A stretch of DNA of 25,213 nucleotides from VAXT01 sp963827725. GTDB taxonomy: Bacteria > Actinomycetota > Thermoleophilia > Gaiellales > Gaiellaceae. Made by a program: the position numbers and the translations under genes. Where the stretch lies: the NCBI GenBank assembly GCA_963827725.1, contig CAWHBM010000004.1:1-25213 (forward strand), given 5' to 3'. The notes beneath the pieces are model-generated. The model searched no databases. It had not been told where the DNA came from and worked only from the letters and a program-made list of their open reading frames with translations. Shown here in pieces: positions 7,381 to 15,247 of this stretch (positions are counted from its first letter, which is position 1; each line of letters opens with the position of its first letter).

Positions 7381-8601
7381 GTGTCCGGAACCGCGTTCCA
7401 TCCGAGAACCGCGCCCCTCAACCGCAAGCTGCAGTGGCGGGAGTGGTCGGGTTATCTCGCCGCCAGCGCGTACCACGACTCACACGAGATCGAGTACAAC
7501 GCTATCCGCGAGGCGGCCGCGCTGATCGACGTCTCTCCCCTCTACAAGTATCTCGTCTCCGGCCCGGACGCGACGAGGCTCGTCGACCGCGTGATCACGC
7601 GTGACGCGAGCAGGCTCGCGGTCGGTCGCGTCTACTACACGTCCTGGTGCGACGAGGACGGTCGCGTCGTCGACGACGGCACCGTCGCCTGTCTGGACGA
7701 GCGAACGTACCGCTGGACGGCGGCCGATCCGTCTCTGCGCTGGCTGCGGATGAACGCCTCCGGCCTGGAGGTCGAGGTCGAGGACGTCAGCGAACGGATC
7801 TCGGCCGTGGCGATCCAGGGGCCGCTGAGCCGGGACGTGCTCGAGGCCGCGACCGAGACGTCGTGGGGCGACCTCGCGTACTTCGGCCGGCGTGCCTCTC
7901 GGATCGGGCGCATTCCCGTCGACGTCTCCCGGACGGGCTACACCGGCGACCTCGGGTACGAGGTGTGGGTCGAGAGCTCCTACGCAGTCGAGCTCTGGGA
8001 CGCCCTCGTGCGAGCCGGAAGCCCGTATGGGATACGGCCTGCAGGGATGCTCGCCCTCGACGTTGCCCGGATCGAGGCCGGGCTCATCCTCGTCGAGGCC
8101 GACTTCGATTCCGTCCGACGAGCTCTGATTCCCGAGCAGTCGTTCTCGCCGTTCGAGCTGGGCATCCTCGGCCGCTTCGTCGACTTCGGAAAGCACGCCG
8201 AATTCGTCGGCCGCCGTGCGCTCGAACGAGAACACAAGCGAGGTGGACCTCCGCGAAGACTCGTCGGCCTCGAGCTCGAATGGGACTCCCTCGAGGAGCT
8301 CTACCGATCGAAGGGACTGATGCCGACGCTCGACCCGGCGGCGTCGCGCGAACACCTCCCGCTGTATGCGAAGGGTCGGCAGGTCGGCAAGGCAACGAGC
8401 ACGACGTGGAGCCCGATTCTGAAGAAGGTCGTGGCACTGGCGTCTGTTCGCGCCGGCCACAGTTCGCTCGGGAGCAAGATCGAGATCGAGTGGACGGTCG
8501 AGGCACGGCGACACCGCACGCCCGCGAGGGTGGTGGAGCTCCCGTTCTTCAACCCCCCGCGGAAGACTACGACGCAAGCGGTCGGCGCACCTTCGAAGTA
8601 G
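7381..8601 (+). CDS. GcvT-family aminomethyltransferase
   Basis: The product is a 406-residue folate-binding methyltransferase of the glycine-cleavage T-protein family. It shows AAALIDVSPLYKYLVSGPDA (N-terminal domain entry), AIQGPLSRDVLE, and the canonical RTGYTGDLGYEVW from R184. The C-terminal barrel ends VVELPFFNPPRK. It starts with GTG, six bases after the stop of the preceding paralogue (7374), with no obvious Shine-Dalgarno. Re-initiation from the upstream cistron is therefore likely. No gcvP, gcvH or lpd gene is in the window, so this is probably not part of a glycine cleavage operon. It differs clearly from its neighbour (Tyr instead of Trp in the RTG motif), which suggests that two different methylated substrates or two successive demethylations are handled. 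Confidence 0.83.
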   Translation: MSGTAFHPRTAPLNRKLQWREWSGYLAASAYHDSHEIEYNAIREAAALIDVSPLYKYLVSGPDATRLVDRVITRDASRLAVGRVYYTSWCDEDGRVVDDGTVACLDERTYRWTAADPSLRWLRMNASGLEVEVEDVSERISAVAIQGPLSRDVLEAATETSWGDLAYFGRRASRIGRIPVDVSRTGYTGDLGYEVWVESSYAVELWDALVRAGSPYGIRPAGMLALDVARIEAGLILVEADFDSVRRALIPEQSFSPFELGILGRFVDFGKHAEFVGRRALEREHKRGGPPRRLVGLELEWDSLEELYRSKGLMPTLDPAASREHLPLYAKGRQVGKATSTTWSPILKKVVALASVRAGHSSLGSKIEIEWTVEARRHRTPARVVELPFFNPPRKTTTQAVGAPSK

Positions 8602-8624
8602 CGGGCAGGTTTAGAACCGATCAC

Positions 8625-8650
8625 GGCCGGCTTCGCTTCCGCTTCCGGCC
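8625..8650 (+). terminator. Weak hairpin after the methyltransferase operon
   Basis: GGCCGG (8625-8630) and CCGGCC (8645-8650) can pair across a 14-nt loop, 24 bp after the stop of the GcvT gene. Only TT follows, so intrinsic termination would be weak. The rest of 8602-8773 holds a candidate promoter and the short leader ORF listed separately. Confidence 0.25.
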
Positions 8651-8679
8651 TTGACATTCACCCGACAGCGGGATAAACC
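8651..8679 (+). promoter_or_regulatory. Candidate sigma-70-type promoter for the TPR/FlhA-like operon
   Basis: A perfect TTGACA at 8651-8656 is followed after 17 bp by TAAACC (8674-8679), a partial match to the -10 consensus. It lies about 70 bp before the leader ORF start and is the only convincing -35 hexamer noticed in the window. Moderate support only. Confidence 0.4.
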
Positions 8680-8744
8680 TGGTAAACGCCGCGAAGCAGT
8701 CAAGCCAACGCCAGCGCCTCCTCGCGGCGTTAGGAGTGGGTTGC

Positions 8745-8777
8745 ATGACTCAGAGCGGTGAAGGTGCGCCACCGTGA
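8745..8777 (+). CDS. Ten-codon leader ORF coupled to the TPR/FlhA-like gene
   Basis: ATG at 8745 opens MTQSGEGAPP and stops at TGA 8775-8777, inside the GTGA that starts the next gene. AGGAG at 8732-8736 sits 8 nt before the ATG, a better Shine-Dalgarno than that of the large gene. The arrangement suggests a leader peptide whose translation feeds the downstream start. It may instead be chance, because the large gene also has GAAGG 9 nt before its GTG. Confidence 0.4.
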   Translation: MTQSGEGAPP

Positions 8778-11700
8778 CCGCCCGCGATCTCCTGTCCCCG
8801 GACCTGCTCGCGGGCGTCGACGGAATCGAAGCTGGACTGCGACGCCGTCGAAACCTCGGCCGCGTGGGGGCGATTGGGCTCGTGGCCCTCTTCACGCTTC
8901 AGGTCGGTGTCGCGATTCTCGGCACCGCGAAGGACTTCGACTGGGACTCGATCCTCAGTCAGTGGTACATCGTCATCCCATCGTTCCTCCTAGCTGCCGT
9001 ATTGGTCCTCTTCGTAGCCGCGCGGTACTGGCTCAGGGAGTCGCGCACGCCGTTCCGCTACACGTGCCGCATCATGACGTTCGACGCCGTCCCGCCGACA
9101 CCGGAGCGCGCCCTTCCGCTGCTTCGCCACGACCTCGACGAGCTGCTGAACGATCGGATTGGCCGACTGTCGTTCCGCGACACCGAGCCAGTGGACCCCG
9201 AGGAGCAAGAGGCCCACTTGCACATCGCCGGCGAGTATCTCGTGAGGGAGGACGACAAAGGCGAGTGCACACTCGAGGTGACGCCACGCGTACGCGTCGG
9301 GGGAGCGAATGCCTCGCAGAGCCTTGCGCATGCCGTTCGTTATGGGCTGCCCGAACAGGAAGGGGCACCTGCCGCCAACTTCGTGCTGAGGCGCGAGCAC
9401 TACGACAAGGTCCGTGAACGCGTCTACTTCAGTATCGCAAGCCACCTATACAAACTGATCCGAGACGACGTCGAGCGCAAGATCAGCCTGCTTCCGACGC
9501 GCTACCTCCGTGCGACCGCGTACCTCCACGAGGCCGAGGACTACGCACAGTCGAACACGCTCGACGCCTACGACGACGCGCAAGAGTTGTTCGAGCAGGC
9601 GAGGGTGCTGTACACCCCTTCCCCCGCCCGGAAACTGCTCCTTCGCATCGGCCGCCGCCTCGCGAAGAGAGAGGCAATGCTGGCACGCGCGGAGCTCGGC
9701 CTCGCGAACGCGCTCGTCTCTCGGCGTGCACTCGCCCGCTTGTCCGGTCGGCGGGTCAACCAGATCTTTGCAGCCCGCGCGATCGCCGAGCGTGCACGCG
9801 ACCGGCTCGAAAAGCTGGCCCGCCGAGGCCACGCCGGAGCAGATCAAGCGCTGTTCGACGCGCGTGTGACGCTCGCCCTCACGCTGCACTACCTCGGATC
9901 GGATGACCGGGCGGAGATCGAGCTCAAGTGCGCCCGCGCTTCGCTACCGGACCGCGCGGAGGAGAGCCCCCGCTACCTGTTCGTCGCGGCGCTGCTGGAG
10001 CCGCGAACGACCTCCGCCCTGTCGCTTCTTCGCCGAGCGGTCGAGCTGAGTCCGCGATTCGAGGTCGCCCAGTTCGAGCGTGCGCGTCGCACGGAGGCCC
10101 TCTGGCAGTTTCGTCCCGAGCTCGAGAAGACGGTCGCCGACACGGTCATCGCCGAGTACATGGAAGTTGTCGGGATCAACCCCGGCAACATTCAGGCGTG
10201 GTCGAGCCTCGGTCACACGCACTGGCTCCTCGCCGAAGATGACGAGAAGCTCGAAGAAGCACTCAGATACTTCCGCCGCGGGCTCGAGTACAAGGAGATC
10301 AAGCGCGAGACGTTCACTGCCGGGTTGCGCTACAGCCTCGCGCGAGTCACAGCCGAGCTAGGCCAGTTCCCGGAAGCGTATGGGCACTACGTCGCCTCGA
10401 CTACTGCGAGCGTCGGGGAAGGCATCGCGCACGGAACGTGGGCTGAGCAGCACAACTCGGTCGTCAGGAACGAGGCAATTCTGAGCCGCTTCGAACGCTA
10501 TGTGTCGAATGTCGAGCGCCAGGTGGAAGAGAAGTCGAGCGGGGACAATTCCGTCGAGCCTCGCATCCTGCGATCGGTCAAGGCATTCGTGGAGAACGAC
10601 TACGGCGAAGCGTGCTTGAACTTCTTCGAGCGCACCGGGAAGGACCAGTACCTCGCACTAGCGCAATCTCAGTACGAGAAGGCCAAGGAGACGAACAGGA
10701 CGTACGTCATCCCCTCGTACAACCTCTGCTTGCTCTGCCGTCTGTATGGCGATCCCGCCAAGGCCCAGGAACACATCACGGCCGTTCTACGCAAGGAGCC
10801 AAAGTGGCCGGAAGCCGTGCTCGAGGAGATGCTGGTGCAGGCACTTCGCTCTCGGGAGCCCGCGGACGAGTGGGCGCGGCTCGAGTCCGAGATCGAGAAG
10901 CACAACAATGACATCGAAGACCGCGAGCAGCGTGTCAACGTGCTCGAGAAGAAGAGCCGCGCCGGCGACCTCGGCAAGGAGGCACAGACGCCTGCCGCCC
11001 CGAGAGGGACTGGGCTCGGAGCCGACGCGCGGGAGATCGTCGCCCCCGGGGCGGCGGTCGACCATCTGAAAGCGCAGATACACGAGCATGAAAACGAACG
11101 AGACAGGAAGGACGAGAGATGCAAGGAGATCAGGGCAAGGCTCGACGTGTCCGCAATGAGCGCCATCGTCACCGTCCACGATCTCGTCCCGCATGAGTGG
11201 CTGTGGCAGGGAAGCGCGCAAGACTGGGGGTTCAGATGGAAGGCGCTCCGTCGGCGGCGTCGAGCGTTCGATCCGCGCTGGCTACGTGACTTCGGCGACC
11301 TGCACGTACGCGCTCTCGAGACGTGGGCGATCACGCGCGCGTACGGTCGGGTCGACGAGAGCGAGCGCGCCAGGCTGGCACGGCACTTGAACCGAACCCA
11401 CGATCTGCTCAGCCTCCTCGAGGCGCAGTTCTGGCCGGACCGTCAGGAAGCGCTTGCCGCTCGCCTTCGCCTCAAGCTGCAAGGCGAGCCGCAGCTCGCC
11501 GAGCGCCTCGGTAGCCTCGCCGCCCGATCGCTGGCCTTCGATCCGGCGAACTACCAGCTCCTCCGCGTGGCGGACGACTTCCTTTCGGGAGGCGACCCCG
11601 CTCAGGCCAGAGCGAAGCGTGAGGCGTTCGTCGAGGCTGTCGGGCAGCGCGAGGTGGCGTCGCCAGTTCTTACGTGGCTGGGACAGAGGCTGGAGAGCCT

Positions 11701-12928
11701 GAAGGACTATGACTCAGCTCTCGAGGCTCACTGTCGAGCGCTCGCGGCATACCGCGGCGCAGCGGGGCAGCACGTGGACGTCGACGAAGCGACCGTCTTG
11801 CTCGGAAAGGCACGAGCGGAGTGGGGCATGGCGCACTACGACGAGGCGGTGGCCACGCTCGGTCTCGTGGCGAGCCGAGACGGCGGCGAGAGCTGGCGGA
11901 CTCGGTTCGTGGAAACGCTGGCTGACCGCAGGCAGATCGAAGCGGGCACGCCGGAGCCCGAAGACTCGGGCGCCGAAGGCCAGCCGATCGACGATAATCG
12001 CCGGCGGGGCCGGCTAGCCGGCATCGCCACGCCTCGAAGGGCGCGCCGCGAACGAGCTCGGAGCCCAACCCCCGTGGGTGAGGACGACGCGGAGCACCAC
12101 GAGGATGAGGGGTACCGCAAGCTCGTCTCGTGGCTTGGGCGCGAGCACGTCGCCCGCGTTGCCGGCGGCGACGTCTCGGGCGCCTTCGACGCAGCCTGTG
12201 CGCTCCTCTGCCTAACCGCCGCCCGGTACGAGCGGGTGGCGCCGAACCGCACCACGCCTCTGCCCGATGTCTCGGCGCCGACCGGAGATCCGGAGCTCGA
12301 CACGGAGTCCTCCAACGTCCCGCTGGTGCGGCGCCTGGCGCTCGAGGTGCATCCCGACGTCATCTTCGACCGGGAGGACCTGTTCTCGGAGCTTGTCTGG
12401 AAGGAGAGACCTGCCATCCGCGCCAGGGTGCAGGCGGCGACAGGCGTGCCCGTTCCGCTCCCCAGCGTCAGCAGAAATGAGTTTCTGCTCCCGGGTGGGT
12501 TCCGCGTGCTCGTCAACGAGCTCCCCGTCGCCGAGGGCCGGGTTGTAGACGATGACGGCTATGAAGCGATCGCGACGGTGATCGAAGAAGAGATCCGCCG
12601 GCATCTCAAGACGCTCGTTGGGGTCGATGACATCGTGCACGCACTCGGCGCGATGCCCGAGGACGGCGCTGAATGGCGCGATCTGGTTCTCAACGACGAC
12701 GCGGCGAAGATTCGGCTGGTACAGACGGTGCGCAGGCTAGTCGTGATGGGGATGCCCGTCGATCTCGCAGAGGTGGTCGGAGAGCTCCGAGACAACGGTG
12801 CCGAACGGGACATCGATAGCATCGTCGAGTCGATCCGGTCCCGCCGCAGCCGGGATGCGGACACGGACCGGGCGGTACGACCGGACGACCCTGGTCTGCA
12901 GGGGTCGTCATGGGTGGTGGGCCGATGA
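8774..12928 (+). CDS. Membrane-anchored TPR protein with C-terminal FlhA (FHIPEP) cytoplasmic-domain-like module
   Basis: The product has 1384 residues and no function I can name. Two hydrophobic segments at about residues 31-50 and 65-83 are followed by an unrecognised alpha/beta stretch (about 88-240). Long helical TPR-like repeats come next (clear around 470-640), then two charged coiled-coil stretches separated by a Gly/Ala-rich linker, more TPR-like helices, and a disordered charged linker at about 1057-1112. From about 1182 to 1356 the sequence follows FlhA's cytoplasmic domain. It has a VRRLALEVHPDVIF entry strand, a helix ending at AATGVPVPLP, and FLLPGGFRVLVN. After these come an IEEEIRRHLKTLVGVDDI helix and the VQTVRRLVVMGMPVDLAEV pair. 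The inserted second subdomain and last subdomain of FlhA seem absent. The FlhA export-gate membrane domain is also absent. The stop overlaps the next start (ATGA), so the two products are probably made together and interact. Confidence 0.75.
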   Translation: MTARDLLSPDLLAGVDGIEAGLRRRRNLGRVGAIGLVALFTLQVGVAILGTAKDFDWDSILSQWYIVIPSFLLAAVLVLFVAARYWLRESRTPFRYTCRIMTFDAVPPTPERALPLLRHDLDELLNDRIGRLSFRDTEPVDPEEQEAHLHIAGEYLVREDDKGECTLEVTPRVRVGGANASQSLAHAVRYGLPEQEGAPAANFVLRREHYDKVRERVYFSIASHLYKLIRDDVERKISLLPTRYLRATAYLHEAEDYAQSNTLDAYDDAQELFEQARVLYTPSPARKLLLRIGRRLAKREAMLARAELGLANALVSRRALARLSGRRVNQIFAARAIAERARDRLEKLARRGHAGADQALFDARVTLALTLHYLGSDDRAEIELKCARASLPDRAEESPRYLFVAALLEPRTTSALSLLRRAVELSPRFEVAQFERARRTEALWQFRPELEKTVADTVIAEYMEVVGINPGNIQAWSSLGHTHWLLAEDDEKLEEALRYFRRGLEYKEIKRETFTAGLRYSLARVTAELGQFPEAYGHYVASTTASVGEGIAHGTWAEQHNSVVRNEAILSRFERYVSNVERQVEEKSSGDNSVEPRILRSVKAFVENDYGEACLNFFERTGKDQYLALAQSQYEKAKETNRTYVIPSYNLCLLCRLYGDPAKAQEHITAVLRKEPKWPEAVLEEMLVQALRSREPADEWARLESEIEKHNNDIEDREQRVNVLEKKSRAGDLGKEAQTPAAPRGTGLGADAREIVAPGAAVDHLKAQIHEHENERDRKDERCKEIRARLDVSAMSAIVTVHDLVPHEWLWQGSAQDWGFRWKALRRRRRAFDPRWLRDFGDLHVRALETWAITRAYGRVDESERARLARHLNRTHDLLSLLEAQFWPDRQEALAARLRLKLQGEPQLAERLGSLAARSLAFDPANYQLLRVADDFLSGGDPAQARAKREAFVEAVGQREVASPVLTWLGQRLESLKDYDSALEAHCRALAAYRGAAGQHVDVDEATVLLGKARAEWGMAHYDEAVATLGLVASRDGGESWRTRFVETLADRRQIEAGTPEPEDSGAEGQPIDDNRRRGRLAGIATPRRARRERARSPTPVGEDDAEHHEDEGYRKLVSWLGREHVARVAGGDVSGAFDAACALLCLTAARYERVAPNRTTPLPDVSAPTGDPELDTESSNVPLVRRLALEVHPDVIFDREDLFSELVWKERPAIRARVQAATGVPVPLPSVSRNEFLLPGGFRVLVNELPVAEGRVVDDDGYEAIATVIEEEIRRHLKTLVGVDDIVHALGAMPEDGAEWRDLVLNDDAAKIRLVQTVRRLVVMGMPVDLAEVVGELRDNGAERDIDSIVESIRSRRSRDADTDRAVRPDDPGLQGSSWVVGR

Positions 12929-14568
12929 CGACGGCAGTCGAGGTCGCACTGAGCGGACCGCTGCGGAGCCTGGCGACCGGGACCTCGGCGGGCGCGCTGG
13001 CGAGTCGAGTCCAGACCGAGGTCAGCGAGCTGGCGGACCGCGTCGGCCTTGCACGGGATGTGCGGGTCGAGGTGACGAGTTCCGACGCGCGGAGGCCCCT
13101 TCGCGTGATCGTCAACGGCATGGCGGCCCCATATCCGCCGGATCTGCTCTGGCAGCTGTGGATGGAGCCTCCCGACGGCTGGTTAGGCCAGGACGAGGCC
13201 GAGGGCTCGATTGCGCGCGACTGCGTCACCGCTCATTGCGGGCCCGGCGAGTGTGCACCCAACGACGTCGCACGGCTCGTCGTCTCAATTGTTCGCGACC
13301 GACCCGCATTGCTCGTCGACGACGAGCAGGCGGCGTATGTCGGAAGGGGATCAGACACAAACGGGGTCGACCACTCCGTGCTCCGGCGTGTGCTCGAGTC
13401 ACTCCTCGACCTAGGCGTTGCACCGTGCCCCACGGAGCTAGTGCTCGATGTGCTGGCGTCGAACGAGAACCGCCTCGAGGACTCCGTCGAGGCCGCGTTC
13501 GCCCTCCTTCAGGGACGGCAGATCGAGATCGGGGTCTCCGCTTCGTATCGATCCGTCCTGACCGGAACCGAACGAGGGGAACCGGAGCACGTCTCCCACT
13601 CGGGGATGGATCCTTCTTCACCACAGTTCTTCGAACTGGCCGAGGAACGCCTGCTCGTCGAATGGGGAATCGTCCCTCCTGACATCGTGTGGACGACTGC
13701 TCACGATGTTCCCGATGGCAGGGTCGTCGTGAAGGTGAACGACCGCCGCTCGCTCGCGCTCCGCGGCCTGGACGAAGGCGACTGCGTCATTCTTCCGGCC
13801 GACCCGAGCGCGCGAGCCCTGGCGGACGGCGACGTGAAGCGCACGATCCTCAACCCCGCAAACGCCGACTTCAAGCTGATGGTGGTCGAGTCGGCCCGCG
13901 CCGCACAGCTCGACGCCACCGTCCCCACCGCGACGCCGGCCGGATTCGCCGCGCTCCTCGTCTATCGCGAGCTCGTCGCCAACGCGCACCGGCTGGTCGG
14001 AACGGAGCAGACGCTGTACCTGTTGCAGGACCTCGAGCGACGAGCGGGTGAGCTCGTCCACCTTGTCCTGCGGCACTTCACGGTTGCCGAGGTTACCCAG
14101 GTGCTCCGCGCACTTGTGCTCGAGCGGATCCCGCCGCGACTCTTGCCGGTGATCCTCGAGCGGTTTGCGCGTCTGGTCGTCCACCCGCTACGGCCCGATG
14201 CACGCGCCGAATTCGTACGGCGGGGCCTGTCTACCTACGTCTACCACCGCTTTCTGTCAGAAGGAGAGGGGCGCACGCTCTTCGAGCTGTCGCCTGAGAT
14301 CGAAGACGGACTTGCGGCGCCGGACGCACTTTACGCGGAGCGAGTACGCGACGCGTTCTGGTCGACCCTCCGGGCGCACGGCGTCCCCCCCGTGCGCGCG
14401 GCGCTTGTGGTTCGCAAGGCACCCCGGGATGCCGTGTACCGAGTCCTCGCGCCCGAGCTGCCGGAAGTCGCGGTCCTCCGCGGTTCAGAATTGGACTCCG
14501 GTTCAGGATTGGTCCTCAAGCCATTGGAACCGACGGCGCAGATCGCGCTCGAGGCAACTGCTCTCTAG
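12925..14568 (+). CDS. Soluble protein with two tandem FlhA (FHIPEP) cytoplasmic-domain-like modules
   Basis: The product has 547 residues and no transmembrane segment or signal peptide. The second half (about 233-540) follows FlhA's cytoplasmic domain through its length. FFELAEERLLVEWGIVPPDI and VVVKVNDRRSLAL match the first subdomain, and KRTILNPANADFKLMVVESA the second. LVYRELVANAHRLVG, then LRALVLERIPPRLLPVIL, match the third. VRAALVVRKAPRDAVYRVL, then ELPEVAVLRGSEL, match the last. The first half (about 1-205) looks like a shorter, degenerate version: LASRVQTEVSELADRVGL, LRVIVNGM, VARLVVSIVRDRPALLV, then LRRVLESLLDLGVAPCPTEL. The ATG at 12925 overlaps the upstream TGA (ATGA); an in-frame ATG at 12910 is an alternative. 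In flagellar systems this domain forms a nine-membered ring that docks chaperone-cargo complexes. Any such role here is inference. Confidence 0.75.
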   Translation: MTTAVEVALSGPLRSLATGTSAGALASRVQTEVSELADRVGLARDVRVEVTSSDARRPLRVIVNGMAAPYPPDLLWQLWMEPPDGWLGQDEAEGSIARDCVTAHCGPGECAPNDVARLVVSIVRDRPALLVDDEQAAYVGRGSDTNGVDHSVLRRVLESLLDLGVAPCPTELVLDVLASNENRLEDSVEAAFALLQGRQIEIGVSASYRSVLTGTERGEPEHVSHSGMDPSSPQFFELAEERLLVEWGIVPPDIVWTTAHDVPDGRVVVKVNDRRSLALRGLDEGDCVILPADPSARALADGDVKRTILNPANADFKLMVVESARAAQLDATVPTATPAGFAALLVYRELVANAHRLVGTEQTLYLLQDLERRAGELVHLVLRHFTVAEVTQVLRALVLERIPPRLLPVILERFARLVVHPLRPDARAEFVRRGLSTYVYHRFLSEGEGRTLFELSPEIEDGLAAPDALYAERVRDAFWSTLRAHGVPPVRAALVVRKAPRDAVYRVLAPELPEVAVLRGSELDSGSGLVLKPLEPTAQIALEATAL

Positions 14569-14589
14569 CGCCTACGAACGCCCGATTCG

Positions 14590-14635
14590 AGTAGCTGTGG
14601 CAGGATTTGACCTGCGACCTCCGTACCATGAGCCG
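14590..14635 (-). repeat. Degenerate copy of the 3' half of tRNA-fMet (possible att remnant)
   Basis: Read on the minus strand, this stretch matches the tRNA-fMet gene at 17018-17091 from the anticodon (CTCAT) to just past the 3' end (GCTACT). My hand count gives about 37 of 44 aligned columns identical. Differences are a 4-base block after the anticodon, one missing T in the T-loop and two changes in the acceptor strand. The 5' half of the tRNA is not recognisable. It has the same orientation as the intact tRNA and lies about 2.4 kb on its 3' side, the geometry left by elements that insert at tRNA 3' ends. The stretch is noncoding, between the FlhA-like gene stop and the GNAT stop. Nothing else is evident in 14569-14732. 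Confidence 0.65.
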
Positions 14636-14732
14636 CCCCGCAGAAGCCCGATGCTTGCAGAACGCGTGGACTCGAGGGCCGCCTGAGTAACGTCTGCATG
14701 GACGACCCTGAGCAAGCTCATCGGCCCCCAGA

Positions 14733-15172
14733 CTAGTCGAGCGCAAGCCGCATGACGATCTCCTCCCCTGGACCTCGCCAGTCTCAGCAAAGCCGAAGCG
14801 TTCGTAGAAGCCCCGCGGCGAGTGCTCGCCGGGATGGAAGCTGAGCTTGATCTCACGGGCACGATCTGCGCGAGCCTCTTCGACCAGCAACTCCAGCGCG
14901 CGGAGGCCGTATCCCTTGCCCTGGTGCCGCGCATCGATCATGAAGCGCCAGACAAAGAAGACCTCCGGGGGATCGCGGTACGCCATGACAAATCCCACGG
15001 GATCGTCATCGGCGTAGACGGCACGAAACCACGCGTACGGCTCGAAGTGGGCCTCAGCGATCGAGCGAGCGTTCGTTGCGACGTACGGCTCCTGATCGGG
15101 ATCGACCGCAAGATCGAGAACCGCTCTGAGTGAGTCCTGGCTGATCTCACGGAGTTCCACGGTCGCGGCCAT
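14733..15172 (-). CDS. GNAT-family N-acetyltransferase (frameshift near the C-terminus)
   Basis: This acetyl-CoA-dependent transferase resembles spermidine/diamine acetyltransferases. It has VELREISQDSLRAVLDL, YVATNARSIAEA, RFMIDARHQGKGYGLRALEL (motif A with the Q/RxxGxG/A acetyl-CoA loop) and SPRGFYERFGFAETGEVQG. After GEVQG the frame drifts into a Ser/Arg-rich tail that runs to 14516 and overlaps the FlhA-like gene. Inserting one G in the G-run at 14765-14768 gives GEEIVMRLALD and a stop at 14733, exactly what the family needs. The apparent length of 440 bases is one short of 147 codons. The start is ATG 15172, with an in-frame ATG at 15181 possible. It diverges from the DUF6308-like gene. 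The acetyl-CoA fold is essentially complete, so function may survive if the frameshift is real. Confidence 0.75.
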
Positions 15173-15247
15173 GGCCTGCATATCACCAGATCTGGAACCG
15201 TCCGACTCCTCCCACCTCCTCCCGGGCGCTACTACTACGGGTCGCAT

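Noticed and set aside
6274..7476. Minus-strand open frame of 400 codons
   Set aside because: It is a mirror of the DmdA-like gene; the sense strand has clear family motifs and this one has none.
8774..14568. Reading the operon as a complete type III secretion or flagellar system
   Set aside because: No FliP/Q/R, FlhB, FliI or needle or rod genes are present, and the FlhA membrane domain is absent. Only the cytoplasmic-domain resemblance can be supported.
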